From: a virus
DNA: 37,552 nt
Strand: one strand, 5' to 3'
IMG/VR virus record: IMGVR_UViG_3300028025_004946
Coordinates: 1-37,552 of that record
The notes under the pieces are model-generated. The model was not told where the DNA came from. It did not search any database and saw only the letters and a list, made by a program, of their open reading frames with translations. Positions 1 to 8,247 of the stretch are shown one piece after another; within the stretch, counting starts at the first letter, position 1, and the number at the start of each line of letters is the position of its first letter. A program made the position numbers and the translations under genes.

Positions 1-126
1 GAAGTAGATTGTCCTCGTTGTGGTGGTAACTGGTTCAATGACTTAGATGAATCAGGTGTGCCCTATACCTGTTTTCATTGCTGTAACGGTACACTGCCAT
101 GCTATGAAGGAGAAGAACTTGAATGA
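1..126 (+). CDS. Zinc-ribbon protein, C-terminal fragment
   Basis: An open frame enters from the left edge and ends at a TGA. The visible 41 residues hold two CxxC knuckles (CPRC near residue 4 and CFHC near residue 24), which is a zinc-ribbon arrangement, followed by an acidic tail. The N-terminus lies outside the window, so the full domain content is unknown. Its end overlaps the start of the next gene. Function not recognised. Confidence 0.6.
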   Translation, partial: EVDCPRCGGNWFNDLDESGVPYTCFHCCNGTLPCYEGEELE

Positions 127-346
127 ACGAATTGATAAACTGCTGGTTGATGCTGGTGCTTATTTTGGTGGTGATGGTGTTGTTTACGATACCTTTGATC
201 CTAAAAAATTCGCCGTGATGATTATCAAAAGGTGTAGGGACATTGTATCAGATACCAGAGACCAGGCTATTGAAGAAGAATGGAATGTGGATGAAGCAAT
301 GTCCACAGCAATGTATGATATTGAGGAACATTTCGGAGTTAAATAG
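119..346 (+). CDS. Conserved small phage protein, MNERI family
   Basis: I place the start at TTG 119, because a GGAGA Shine-Dalgarno sits about 6 bases upstream; the in-frame ATG at 104 has no such site. The protein (75 aa) then begins MNERIDKLL and ends EHFGVK. The same opening and a similar ending (KTFGVQ) occur in the protein at 12019-12267, so the two look like paralogues. This acidic helical family is familiar from T4-like phages of aquatic bacteria. No function is known to me. Confidence 0.7.
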   Translation: MNERIDKLLVDAGAYFGGDGVVYDTFDPKKFAVMIIKRCRDIVSDTRDQAIEEEWNVDEAMSTAMYDIEEHFGVK

Positions 347-381
347 TGTGGCGCAAAAGACAAATTAAACGGAGTATGGAT

Positions 382-816
382 ATGGAGTATGATGAAAATG
401 AATTCAATGGTTACACTATCAACTATGATATGGTGATACAGTCAAAAGAACACCTTGCTGTGACACGGTTGCTTGCTGCTGACCTGATGAATAATCCATA
501 CATGACCGTTGGTGATTTCATACGTGAATTGACCAATGAGGACTTAAACATATTGACTGGTGTTGCTGATGATGAGGACAACCCAAGATATGAAGATTTG
601 GTTTTGATTGCACAGATGCTTTGTTCTGCTGAAGGGCTCGAGAATACATTTGATATTGAAGAAGTACAAAATCGAATGTCACAATTTATAATATTGTTGA
701 CCTGTGAACAATTGGCTCGCAAAGGCATGGTTAAAATCTATCATCAAAATATGTCCTTTGGTCCTGATATGCAGGATAAGATTGTGGTAGAAAAGATTGA
801 GGACTGGAATGATTGA
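382..816 (+). CDS. Hypothetical protein
   Basis: A 144-residue acidic protein starting MEYDENEF. I chose ATG 382 because GGAG at 371-374 lies 7 bases upstream; a GTG at 346 and an ATG at 376 are also in frame, but the latter is only 1 base from the same GGAG. No membrane segment, signal or catalytic motif is visible. It overlaps the next gene by 8 bases, so the two are probably translated together. Function not recognised. Confidence 0.65.
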   Translation: MEYDENEFNGYTINYDMVIQSKEHLAVTRLLAADLMNNPYMTVGDFIRELTNEDLNILTGVADDEDNPRYEDLVLIAQMLCSAEGLENTFDIEEVQNRMSQFIILLTCEQLARKGMVKIYHQNMSFGPDMQDKIVVEKIEDWND

Positions 817-1054
817 ACTTGTGACAAAAAAAGAATGGAAAGATGCTGATGATAATTGTTTTTATTTCTATGGTGTGGCTGATGGTAAAATTGTAGGCCA
901 AGTGAATAGAATTGGTTTGACAAAAGTGCTTCTTGCTAAAATTATACACAACCACAATGATGAAACCTTTTTAGGTCAGTACATATCGGAAACATTTGCA
1001 AAGAAAGCAGTTGAAATGTATTGGGACATACAAGATAGGACATTGATAGAATGA
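809..1054 (+). CDS. Hypothetical protein
   Basis: An 81-residue protein starting MIELVTKKEW. The start at 809 has a GAGGA site just upstream inside the preceding gene. The sequence alternates hydrophobic and polar residues (FYFYGVADGKIVGQV), suggesting a small beta-rich fold. It shares ATGA-type overlap with the following gene. Function not recognised. Confidence 0.65.
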   Translation: MIELVTKKEWKDADDNCFYFYGVADGKIVGQVNRIGLTKVLLAKIIHNHNDETFLGQYISETFAKKAVEMYWDIQDRTLIE

Positions 1055-1260
1055 GATATTATTCCTTTGCATACCCATTTGACGGTGGTGTTGTTACTGA
1101 AACAAAATCAGAAGATGATATTCGCAAAGAATATTGGCCACATTGGTATGGAAAAATGTGTGAGAAATATGGAAAAGAAATAGTGGATGCCAATTATTCT
1201 TTTGAAGATTGTTTGGATGATTGGGTCATTGTGCATTGGGCATGGGATGGTACAGAATGA
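1051..1260 (+). CDS. Hypothetical small acidic protein
   Basis: A 69-residue protein rich in aromatic residues (eight Tyr, six Trp) with an acidic C-terminal part. It starts at an ATGA overlap with the upstream gene and ends in the same kind of overlap with the downstream one, the usual sign of translational coupling in this window. No known motif is visible. Confidence 0.65.
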   Translation: MRYYSFAYPFDGGVVTETKSEDDIRKEYWPHWYGKMCEKYGKEIVDANYSFEDCLDDWVIVHWAWDGTE

Positions 1261-1445
1261 AATGGTTAAACCCAAAGCCTAAACCAGTAATTGGCCAAAC
1301 CCGTGGTCGATTCCCGTTTGCATGGTTACCAACACAGGTTGGACCGTACAGGGTTTGGTTGGAACGATATTGGGTGAAGCAAGTCTATACCCATGACCTG
1401 ACATGGGTGGAAATTGACCGTGGGGTTCCTGTGCATTACTACTAA
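1257..1445 (+). CDS. Hypothetical small basic protein
   Basis: I use ATG 1257, which overlaps the upstream TGA; an earlier in-frame ATG at 1221 would add 12 residues read through the upstream gene. The 62-residue product MKWLNPKPK... is basic and rich in Trp, Tyr and Pro. It is the last gene before a promoter-bearing gap. Function not recognised. Confidence 0.6.
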   Translation: MKWLNPKPKPVIGQTRGRFPFAWLPTQVGPYRVWLERYWVKQVYTHDLTWVEIDRGVPVHYY

Positions 1446-1485
1446 AGTACTACTGTTGTATTTGTACAACCGATGCCAATTTTTG

Positions 1486-1514
1486 TTGCCATTCACTGGC
1501 ATATATGATAGAAT
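1486..1514 (+). promoter_or_regulatory. Sigma70-type promoter upstream of rIIA
   Basis: TTGCCA (1486-1491), a 17-base spacer and TAGAAT (1509-1514) lie in the 100-base gap before rIIA. A perfect inverted repeat, TGCCA-TTCAC-TGGCA (1487-1501), covers the -35 box and spacer, and a further GATGCCA lies just upstream, so a repressor or activator may bind here. Inferred from sequence only. Confidence 0.6.
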
Positions 1515-1545
1515 ACTTGTATTGATTGATTGAAAAAGGTTTGTA

Positions 1546-3717
1546 ATGATTCTCAATAACGCACCTCAAGCAGAGGCAATTCTTTCCAATGTTGGTGAAA
1601 TCGGCGAATTTCGTATCCGTAATTCAGCAAAAGCATTTAACATTCTTTCCAGCGGTTTGTACGCCAATAAAGTTAAGGCGATAATTCGTGAGCTGTCATG
1701 TAATGCCATTGACAGTCACACCGCAGCAGGCACCACACAACCTTTCGAGGTGCACCTGCCAACCACGTTAGAACCGTGGTTTTCCATTCGTGATTTTGGC
1801 ACTGGTTTGTCACATGACCAAGTGACCAAGATTTACACCACATATTTTGAATCAACAAAAACCGAATCTAATGAGTTTATCGGTGCTCTTGGTCTTGGTT
1901 CAAAATCTCCATTCTCTTATACTGATAACTTCACCGTCACGGCCATTCAAAATGGCCGCAAAGGCATTTATTCCGCCTTCATTAATGACGTTGGTGTACC
2001 ATCTATTGCATTGATGAATGAAGAACAGGTAACAGAACCTAATGGCGTTGAGGTAAAATTTTCCGTCAATGACAGGTATGACTTTATCAAATTCTCTGAT
2101 GAAGCACGTAGCGTGTATCGCTGGTTCCCTGTATTACCTACAATCACAGGTAATACAATCACCATTGAACCTGTTGAATATGAAACCAAGAATATTATTC
2201 CTGGTGTACATTCAGTTAAACCTGATAGATATAGTCGTTATTCATCCATCGCTGTGATGGGTAACATTGCATATCCTATTGAAGTACCACAAGCAGAACA
2301 AGCACTTGAAGGCCTACACAAATTGTTGAAATGTGGCCTTGTTATGGAGTTTGGCATTGGTGAGTTAGATTTTCAAGCAAGCCGTGAAGGTTTGTCCTAC
2401 ATTCCATTGACCATTGATTCTATTCGCAAAAAATTGGTTACAGTTAACTCTGCATTGTCCAAGGTTCTTGCTACTGAAGCTGATGCGGTTGAAGGTGAAT
2501 GGGAACGTTCCAAGTTTTTGTATGAAAAGAAACGCCAAGATTTGTGGCAAGGTGCGGTGCTTGATTATGTGACTGCCACCAATTTTCCTTTGTTTGATGT
2601 AACCAACACTTGGAATCATTCATTTGATATCAAGGCCAATTTGCTTGATTTGAAATCTATGAACATTCATATCAAGCAGTTTGAATCTGAGCGTGGTGTT
2701 AACCGTTGCAAGACTCTCAGTCATTCTACATCTTATGATAAAGACCAAAAGCGTATTGAATATTTCAATATCGAGGTTCACGACAGCACAATTTTTGTTG
2801 AGAATGATTGTAAGACAGGTTCATTTGAACGTGCTAAGCACCATTTCCGTAACAAAGAGAAGAAAAACACTTATCGTGAAACTGTGTTTGTGTTGGATAG
2901 GTTGCATAAAGAACATCCAATGGACTTGGTTTCTTTCTATGCAATGTTGCACAATCCACCTGCTGCACAGCGTATGGCTGCATCAAGTTTGATTGAGAAA
3001 CCACGTAAGGCTGGTGTTGGTAATGGTTTCGGTAAAAACGTAACCATTCTCAAACTTGAAAAGCGTGGTGGATCATCTAGACGATCTGCTTCAGATGAAT
3101 TGGTGTGGCGTGCTGCAGGTACTTTGGACACATTTAATAAAAATCTAAAGATGTACTATGTACCAATGACTGGTTTTGTACCACAATTCAAAAAATTGAA
3201 TACACATTACGGTGTAACCGATTTGGCAGATTTGCTGCGTAGAACTGGTATGCCAGAATTTGCCATCGACCTATATGGTGTGCGTAAAGGTGACATTGAG
3301 GACATTAAGAAAATGTCCAACTGGATCAACATTGAAGACCATATTACTACCGTTTTGACTGGGTTAAATACCAAAATCGGCATGGCTTCCGTGTTGGAAG
3401 GGCTTGACAAACACCAGATTTTCGGTTATAATTACCAAAAAGTGGTTGATGGTGTTGATACAAAGAGTCCCGCAAAAATGTTCTTGGACAGTTTTGTTGG
3501 CCTACCAAAGATGACTGGTATTCATTGGCTGCAACGATTGATGCAAAACATGAATATTCAAAATAATATTGATGTTAAAGCTGTGACTGCACAGTTTAAA
3601 GTCAAATTGATGGAATTCTCAAATAGATATCCATTGATAAACAAGTTTGATTCTCATGCAGATGAGAATGATGTGTGTGAGTATGTTAATTTAATAGATA
3701 CAGTGAAAGGTATTTAA
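1546..3717 (+). CDS. rIIA: RIIA protein, GHKL-type ATPase domain
   Basis: A 723-residue protein, almost the length of T4 RIIA (725 aa). The N-terminal third carries the GHKL (gyrase/Hsp90/histidine-kinase/MutL) ATP-binding boxes: RELSCNAID near residues 48-56 (E49, N53), DFGTGL at 83-88, and a GALGLGSKSP lid motif near 113-122. The rest has no obvious domain. RIIA and RIIB in T4 are membrane-associated proteins that keep infection productive in lambda lysogens and affect lysis timing; the exact biochemistry is unresolved. The next gene, rIIB, follows after 1 base, as in T4, which strongly supports the call. Confidence 0.92.
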   Translation: MILNNAPQAEAILSNVGEIGEFRIRNSAKAFNILSSGLYANKVKAIIRELSCNAIDSHTAAGTTQPFEVHLPTTLEPWFSIRDFGTGLSHDQVTKIYTTYFESTKTESNEFIGALGLGSKSPFSYTDNFTVTAIQNGRKGIYSAFINDVGVPSIALMNEEQVTEPNGVEVKFSVNDRYDFIKFSDEARSVYRWFPVLPTITGNTITIEPVEYETKNIIPGVHSVKPDRYSRYSSIAVMGNIAYPIEVPQAEQALEGLHKLLKCGLVMEFGIGELDFQASREGLSYIPLTIDSIRKKLVTVNSALSKVLATEADAVEGEWERSKFLYEKKRQDLWQGAVLDYVTATNFPLFDVTNTWNHSFDIKANLLDLKSMNIHIKQFESERGVNRCKTLSHSTSYDKDQKRIEYFNIEVHDSTIFVENDCKTGSFERAKHHFRNKEKKNTYRETVFVLDRLHKEHPMDLVSFYAMLHNPPAAQRMAASSLIEKPRKAGVGNGFGKNVTILKLEKRGGSSRRSASDELVWRAAGTLDTFNKNLKMYYVPMTGFVPQFKKLNTHYGVTDLADLLRRTGMPEFAIDLYGVRKGDIEDIKKMSNWINIEDHITTVLTGLNTKIGMASVLEGLDKHQIFGYNYQKVVDGVDTKSPAKMFLDSFVGLPKMTGIHWLQRLMQNMNIQNNIDVKAVTAQFKVKLMEFSNRYPLINKFDSHADENDVCEYVNLIDTVKGI
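3404..3432 (+). promoter_or_regulatory. Perfect sigma70 promoter inside rIIA
   Basis: TTGACA (3404-3409), 17 bases, TATAAT (3427-3432), matching the E. coli consensus at all 12 positions, lies within rIIA about 290 bases before rIIB. Transcription from here would start near 3439 and give rIIB and the downstream ATPases independently of rIIA. Chance occurrence cannot be excluded, but other early genes in this window show the same arrangement. Confidence 0.6.
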
Positions 3718-3718
3718 A

Positions 3719-4468
3719 ATGTTTCCGTTTTTGATTCAAGGTTCTAATGTTGTGGTTGTTATTGATAATACACCACACACAATTTCTAAAACCCATATCA
3801 CCTATCAAAAGGTAGTTGATGCCATCAAGGCAGGTGATTGGGAAACTGTGCGTGATACAATCAATCCTAAAAAGGTTGTATTGAATTATGGTGCAGGTAA
3901 TATCGAAGTACAAGGCGAGAAATTGTTTTGGAAAGGCACAGAGATGCATGGCGCCATTGTTGACCGTATGGTGCAAATGTTGCAAGAAGGTTTTCCTATT
4001 GAACCATTGGCCAACTTCATGCAGAACATGATGGAAAACCCATCTTATCGTGCTGTGAATGAGTTGTATGGTTTCTTGGAAAAGAATCGTTTGCCAATTA
4101 CACCTGATGGTCATTTCTTGGCTTACAAGAAAGTCCGTGAAGATTACACCGACTGCCACACAGGTACAATGGACAATTCTGTTGGTAAGATTGTGGAGAT
4201 GGAACGTAACCAAGTGAATGATGACAAGAACCAAACTTGCTCTGCTGGTTTACATTTCTGCTCTGAGTCCTACTTGTCATGCTTTGGTGGCGACCGCACC
4301 GTGATTGTTAAAATCAATCCCCGTGACGTTGTGTCCATTCCAACCGACTACAACAATGCGAAAGGCCGTGCCTGCCGTTATGAGGTGATTGGCGAAGTTG
4401 GTGTGATGCCAGATGATGAAAAAGAATTTACTGCGCCTGTGCAAGAGAATGCTAACTCTGCAATTTAA
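3719..4468 (+). CDS. rIIB: RIIB protein
   Basis: A 249-residue protein, shorter than T4 RIIB (312 aa). The central and C-terminal parts carry the family signatures ITPDGHFLAYKKV, TGTMDNSVG and CSAGLHFCS (roughly residues 126-182), which I recognise from T4-like RIIB. A Shine-Dalgarno AAGG precedes the ATG. It is immediately downstream of rIIA and would act with it at the membrane. The shorter length suggests a missing N- or C-terminal extension and is typical of the aquatic-phage versions. Confidence 0.88.
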   Translation: MFPFLIQGSNVVVVIDNTPHTISKTHITYQKVVDAIKAGDWETVRDTINPKKVVLNYGAGNIEVQGEKLFWKGTEMHGAIVDRMVQMLQEGFPIEPLANFMQNMMENPSYRAVNELYGFLEKNRLPITPDGHFLAYKKVREDYTDCHTGTMDNSVGKIVEMERNQVNDDKNQTCSAGLHFCSESYLSCFGGDRTVIVKINPRDVVSIPTDYNNAKGRACRYEVIGEVGVMPDDEKEFTAPVQENANSAI

Positions 4469-4482
4469 TTGAAAGTTTCGTA

Positions 4483-5595
4483 ATGAGTTATTACATGAAG
4501 TCAGGCAATACATTTCGTATTGCCACCAAAGAATCAATGGACCTCCATGAGGTACTACCTGCTGGCAACTATGTTGTGAAGGTGGATCCACATGATAATT
4601 TTTACATTGAGCAGATTGAAAGCTTTGATGTACCTACCAAAATGTATGGTGATACGATTAATAACACCAATCGTATCATTAACAGTTTTTGGAATCGTGA
4701 GAAGTCTACAGGTGTAATGCTTGTTGGTGAAAAAGGTTCAGGTAAGACCTTGCTTAGCAAAAACATTTGTGTTGAAATGGCGAAGCAAGGCGTACCTACC
4801 ATTGTTATCAATGCTGCATGGCATGGTGATAAATTCAACACATTGATTCAATCTATCCAACAACCATGTATTGTGATGTTTGATGAGTTTGAAAAGGTGT
4901 ATAACAGTGATGAACAAGAAGCATTGTTGACATTGCTTGATGGCATCTATTCAACCAAGAAATTGTTTATTTTAACCAGTAATGATAAGTGGCGTGTTGA
5001 TTCGCATATGCGTAACAGACCAGGTCGTATCTTTTACATGGTTAATTTCCAAGGTTTAGATGAAGACTTCATTCGTGAATACTGTGCCGATAACTTGAAT
5101 GATAAATCACACACAGATAAAATTGTAAACATTGCTTCTGTATTTGCTGCATTTAACTTTGATATGTTGAAGGCATTGATTGAAGAAATGAATCGTTACA
5201 ATGAATCACCACAAGATGCAATGCGTATTCTTAACGTGAAGGCTGAGTTTGATTCTGGTGCATCATATGCTATTGAAATTTATCGTGGTGACCGTAAGGC
5301 TGACCGTGTAAGCCCATCTCATTGGACAGGTACACCTTTATCCACAAAAGAAATTTGTGTTAGTTATTGGTTTAATTCTAAGAAGAAGTCGGAATCAGAA
5401 CCTTCTTTGGCTGTTACTCTTGATTCTGCTGAAGTTGAAAATGATGAAGAATCTGGTTGGAATGAAAGAGATTTCAGCAACGAGGATTTGGTTAAATTCA
5501 ACAGCAAGACTGGCCAGTTTATCTTTGAGACAGAAGGTACTACCATGATTTTGGTGAAAGAAACAACCAAGTATTTCAACTTTGATGCATTTTGA
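4483..5595 (+). CDS. AAA-family ATPase
   Basis: A 370-residue protein with Walker A GEKGSGKT (residues 82-89), Walker B IVMFDEFEK (about 130-138, D134 E135), a sensor-1-like TSND and an arginine-rich MRNRPGR stretch, the layout of a single-domain AAA ATPase of the proteasome-regulatory/BCS1-like kind. The C-terminal 100 residues are acidic and have no known domain. It would remodel or unfold an unknown partner. It lies between rIIB and small genes leading to a second AAA+ ATPase at 5951. Confidence 0.8.
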   Translation: MSYYMKSGNTFRIATKESMDLHEVLPAGNYVVKVDPHDNFYIEQIESFDVPTKMYGDTINNTNRIINSFWNREKSTGVMLVGEKGSGKTLLSKNICVEMAKQGVPTIVINAAWHGDKFNTLIQSIQQPCIVMFDEFEKVYNSDEQEALLTLLDGIYSTKKLFILTSNDKWRVDSHMRNRPGRIFYMVNFQGLDEDFIREYCADNLNDKSHTDKIVNIASVFAAFNFDMLKALIEEMNRYNESPQDAMRILNVKAEFDSGASYAIEIYRGDRKADRVSPSHWTGTPLSTKEICVSYWFNSKKKSESEPSLAVTLDSAEVENDEESGWNERDFSNEDLVKFNSKTGQFIFETEGTTMILVKETTKYFNFDAF

Positions 5596-5603
5596 GGTTA
5601 TAA

Positions 5604-5858
5604 ATGAGTACAGAAGAAGATAAAATCAAACACTCCAAACGTTTACTGAAAGATGAATGTGCGGTTGCTAAACAAGTTAAGATTGCCAAGGCACATGGAC
5701 TAGATGTTAAAGAGGCCCACAAGTTTGCCAAACAACACGCAATGGATTGTGGAAACCCTGGTTGTGCCATGTGTGGTAATCCTAGACACATTTTCAAGGA
5801 TAGTCAAACAATCCAAGAAAAATCTTTTAAACAAACCGAGAAATGGGACGGAGAATGA
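5604..5858 (+). CDS. Conserved protein with CGNPxCxxCGNPR motif
   Basis: An 84-residue protein with a good GAGG site before the ATG. The middle holds a Cys-rich turn (HAMDCGNPGCAMCGNPR) that probably binds zinc, followed by IFKDSQTIQEKSF. I recognise this combination as a small conserved protein of many phages and some bacteria, but no biochemical function is established. N-terminal residues are Lys-rich and helical. Confidence 0.7.
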   Translation: MSTEEDKIKHSKRLLKDECAVAKQVKIAKAHGLDVKEAHKFAKQHAMDCGNPGCAMCGNPRHIFKDSQTIQEKSFKQTEKWDGE

Positions 5859-5938
5859 TACCTATAATCACTTTAATTTACATTGCACATTTTGCAATGC
5901 CAATGACCTCACTATTGGTTCAATCTATTCCAAATTAA
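5855..5938 (+). CDS. Possible 27-residue membrane peptide
   Basis: A short frame starting with an ATGA overlap at the end of the previous gene and ending 12 bases before the next ATG, so it exactly fills the gap. The product (MIPIITLIYIAHFAMPM...) is hydrophobic enough for one membrane segment. The following gene's GGAG site lies just after its stop. Its size makes chance possible; the position in the overlap chain is the main support. Confidence 0.35.
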   Translation: MIPIITLIYIAHFAMPMTSLLVQSIPN

Positions 5939-5950
5939 TCGGAGAATAAA

Positions 5951-7096
5951 ATGAGTTTAAATCGCAATCAAATTGCTTTCGTTAAAGCCGCTGAAGAATT
6001 GTTTGGCACTGGTTCTATTTTGACCCGTGACGGCATTCAACACGTTATTGAAGAAAACGATCTTTCATTTCCGCATTGGTTTGTAACTAAATCGGATTAT
6101 CGTGTAGACCGTGGCCAATATAAATTGCCTGACATTGGCACCAAAAAACAAATGAAACAAACAGAACCTGAAATGGAAGTGGCCTTAGCTGCACAAGTAC
6201 TAGAATTCAAACAACCTAAACTGGTTGATGATTCTGATGTATCAATTCCCGTAAAGCATCCTGATTATGTTCCTTTTGGATTTTATAAAGACCTTGTTAA
6301 TATTATCAAGTCTAATTCTTTTTATCCTGTATTCATTACTGGCCTATCTGGTAACGGTAAAACCCTTATGGCTGAACAGGTATGCGCTACACTCGGTCGT
6401 GAGTGTATCAGAGTTAATATTTCGATTGAAACAGATGAGAGTGACCTTCTTGGTGGTCCTACTCTTGTTGATGGTAACGTGGTTAATCGTGATGGTCCAG
6501 TTATCACAGCGATGAAACGTGGTGCCATTCTGTTGATTGACGAAGTTGACCGTGGTTCTAATAAATTGATGTGTTTGCAAGGTATCTTAGAAGGCAAGCC
6601 TTACTACAACAAGAAAAACGGTGAGATGGTTTATCCAAAAAATGGTTTCAACGTGATTGCTACTGCAAACACCAAAGGCCGTGGTAGTGAAGAAGGTCGT
6701 TACCTTTCACAGATTCTAGATGATGCATTCCTAGAACGTTTCCCTATTACAGTTGAACAGGAATATCCTGATGTTAAGACTGAGAAGAAAATCCTTGCAC
6801 CATTGATTAATGACCAGGATTTTGTTGAGAAGTTGACACAATGGGCTGATATTGTTCGACAATCATTTGACCAAGGTGCTGTTGATGAAATTATCTCCAC
6901 ACGCCGTTTGGTTCACATTGCTAAAGCATTCAAAATCTTTGGTGACCGAATGAAAGCTATTGAACTATGCGTGGCACGGTTCGACACAGACACCAAGATG
7001 GCATTCCTTGATTTGTATTCCAAAGTGGATGCAAAAGTGGATGCTCCTGCACAGGTTAAACCTACACCACATGATGCGGAAGAAATCCCATTCTGA
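5951..7096 (+). CDS. cobS: CobS/MoxR-like AAA+ ATPase
   Basis: A 381-residue AAA+ ATPase with Walker A GLSGNGKT (residues 131-138), Walker B ILLIDEVD (about 193-200), sensor-1 ATANT and an acidic tail ending EEIPF. The GGPTLVDG insert before Walker B and the overall pattern fit the MoxR/CobS class. CobS-like genes are recurrent in T4-like cyanophages, where a role in cobaltochelatase (vitamin B12) function has been proposed but not proven; MoxR proteins elsewhere are chaperones for metalloenzymes, including methanol dehydrogenase. Which role applies here cannot be read from sequence. GGAG precedes the start. Confidence 0.8.
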   Translation: MSLNRNQIAFVKAAEELFGTGSILTRDGIQHVIEENDLSFPHWFVTKSDYRVDRGQYKLPDIGTKKQMKQTEPEMEVALAAQVLEFKQPKLVDDSDVSIPVKHPDYVPFGFYKDLVNIIKSNSFYPVFITGLSGNGKTLMAEQVCATLGRECIRVNISIETDESDLLGGPTLVDGNVVNRDGPVITAMKRGAILLIDEVDRGSNKLMCLQGILEGKPYYNKKNGEMVYPKNGFNVIATANTKGRGSEEGRYLSQILDDAFLERFPITVEQEYPDVKTEKKILAPLINDQDFVEKLTQWADIVRQSFDQGAVDEIISTRRLVHIAKAFKIFGDRMKAIELCVARFDTDTKMAFLDLYSKVDAKVDAPAQVKPTPHDAEEIPF

Positions 7097-7119
7097 TGTA
7101 AAAAAACAACACTGGATGG

Positions 7120-7148
7120 TTGCCAACATGCCATCTTTGTGTTATAAT
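7120..7148 (+). promoter_or_regulatory. Sigma70-type promoter before 7192
   Basis: TTGCCA (7120-7125), 17 bases, TATAAT (7143-7148) in the 95-base gap after cobS. GATGG...CCATC forms an inverted repeat around the -35 box, echoing the palindrome at the rIIA promoter, which also uses TTGCCA. The start site would be near 7155, with AAAGGA before the ATG at 7192. Confidence 0.65.
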
Positions 7149-7191
7149 TCATATGTTGGTATTTTAATCATGTTATTTTGAAAGGACTTAA

Positions 7192-7530
7192 ATGTCAAAC
7201 ACTGTTCGCACCGGCAAACAAAATCGCCACGAAAAAATCACCGTAACCCTATTGTCAGGTAAACCGGTATCTCCCGATGAAATTAAATCCTGCTTCAAAG
7301 GCACGGATCAAGAAGCGGTTCTTTATCGCTTATCCACAAACATCTATAACATCCGCAAAGATGGCGGTATTATCAAGGTGCATAAAGAAGGCCGCAAGGT
7401 TACGGCATATCAATTGGTTAACCACACCGAGTTTGATGCCAATGGTCGTTATGTCGGCAAACCTGTTAGTAAAAACCTTGGTCCATTTCCCAATGTTGTT
7501 GCACAAACAACCGAAATTGCTGAAGCCTAA
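7192..7530 (+). CDS. Predicted winged-helix-like conserved phage protein
   Basis: A 112-residue basic protein. The central YRLSTNIYNIRKDGG stretch followed by IIKVHKEGRKVTAY reads like a recognition helix plus wing, a fold common in DNA-binding regulators. It has its own promoter and an AAAGGA ribosome site. I recognise the family from T4-like phages of aquatic bacteria, but its DNA target is unknown; a role as an early regulator is an inference. Confidence 0.65.
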   Translation: MSNTVRTGKQNRHEKITVTLLSGKPVSPDEIKSCFKGTDQEAVLYRLSTNIYNIRKDGGIIKVHKEGRKVTAYQLVNHTEFDANGRYVGKPVSKNLGPFPNVVAQTTEIAEA

Positions 7531-7559
7531 TGTTTCGTCCCACTATAAACGGAGAATCT

Positions 7560-7766
7560 ATGGACTGGTCTAAATTTTGGATGAGAATGTCGATTGTTGT
7601 ATTCATTCTTTGTTTAAATTCATTCTTAGTTATGTTGTGTTGGAATACGTTCCTCATTCCTGCTATTAATGGTGTCAATGAAATTAATTTTGTTACAGCA
7701 ATAGGTTTAACTGGTCTTTGTGGAATATTGTTCAAAGATGATGGTATCAAAGTGAACTTCAAATGA
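7560..7766 (+). CDS. Small membrane protein
   Basis: I chose ATG 7560 because GGAGAA sits directly upstream; ATG 7530, overlapping the previous stop, would add 10 residues and lacks a site. The 68-residue product MDWSKFWMRM... has two predicted membrane segments (about residues 10-30 and 38-57). It overlaps the following gene by 4 bases. Function not recognised. Confidence 0.65.
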   Translation: MDWSKFWMRMSIVVFILCLNSFLVMLCWNTFLIPAINGVNEINFVTAIGLTGLCGILFKDDGIKVNFK

Positions 7767-7984
7767 ATGAATGGGACCGAGATAACCTCAATTTTATTAT
7801 GAATGCTTCAGAAGAAGGTTTTGACGAATGGCTGGAACAAGCCGACAACGATGATATTGACTATGCACTTGAATTGATCCGTATGGCAAAAGCCGAACTG
7901 ATGGTTCAGGAGATGGAAATGACAGATACTGTTTCCAATTTTACGGAAGCAAACCAATTAATTGAAAGGATTAAAAGTGTTTAA
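7763..7984 (+). CDS. Conserved small acidic protein
   Basis: A 73-residue, strongly acidic helical protein starting MNEWDRDNLNFIMNASEEG. I recognise this opening as a conserved protein of T4-like aquatic phages. No motif suggests a catalytic role. ATGA-type overlap with the upstream gene, and the next gene starts inside its end. Confidence 0.7.
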   Translation: MNEWDRDNLNFIMNASEEGFDEWLEQADNDDIDYALELIRMAKAELMVQEMEMTDTVSNFTEANQLIERIKSV

Positions 7985-8228
7985 TAAAAGTATGAGGTAT
8001 GGTATGTTTACTATTTTGTTTTTGGTGATTGCTGCTTGTTCAACACCTAAACTCCAAGGTTTCAAAGAACCAAAGATGATTGAACGTGCTGAGGTAATTC
8101 GAGCACAAAAAGATTGCATTGATGCAAAAATGAAACCAGTGATTCAATCACTGCCGCAGAAAACGGATCATGGTACTATCATGTATCCAGTTGCTGTTAA
8201 TTGTGAAACTTACGCAGCTCGTCCATAA
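7977..8228 (+). CDS. Predicted outer-membrane lipoprotein
   Basis: I place the start at GTG 7977, preceded by AAAGGA; an ATG at 7992 is the alternative. The first 20 residues form a signal peptide with a lipobox (VIAAC, Cys about 21), so the mature protein (about 63 aa) should be lipidated and held at a membrane. A second and third Cys further on could pair. Its neighbour at 8248 is an inner-membrane protein with a long stiff stalk, so the two may form a spanin-like pair that fuses the membranes at lysis. This is inference from topology only. Confidence 0.7.
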   Translation: MFNKSMRYGMFTILFLVIAACSTPKLQGFKEPKMIERAEVIRAQKDCIDAKMKPVIQSLPQKTDHGTIMYPVAVNCETYAARP

Positions 8229-8247
8229 TCCACATAAGGTGATTTAA

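Noticed and set aside
907-945. TTGACA with TATACA as a promoter
   Set aside because: The spacer is 20 bases, outside the usual range and unlike the fixed 17 bases of the other promoters here.
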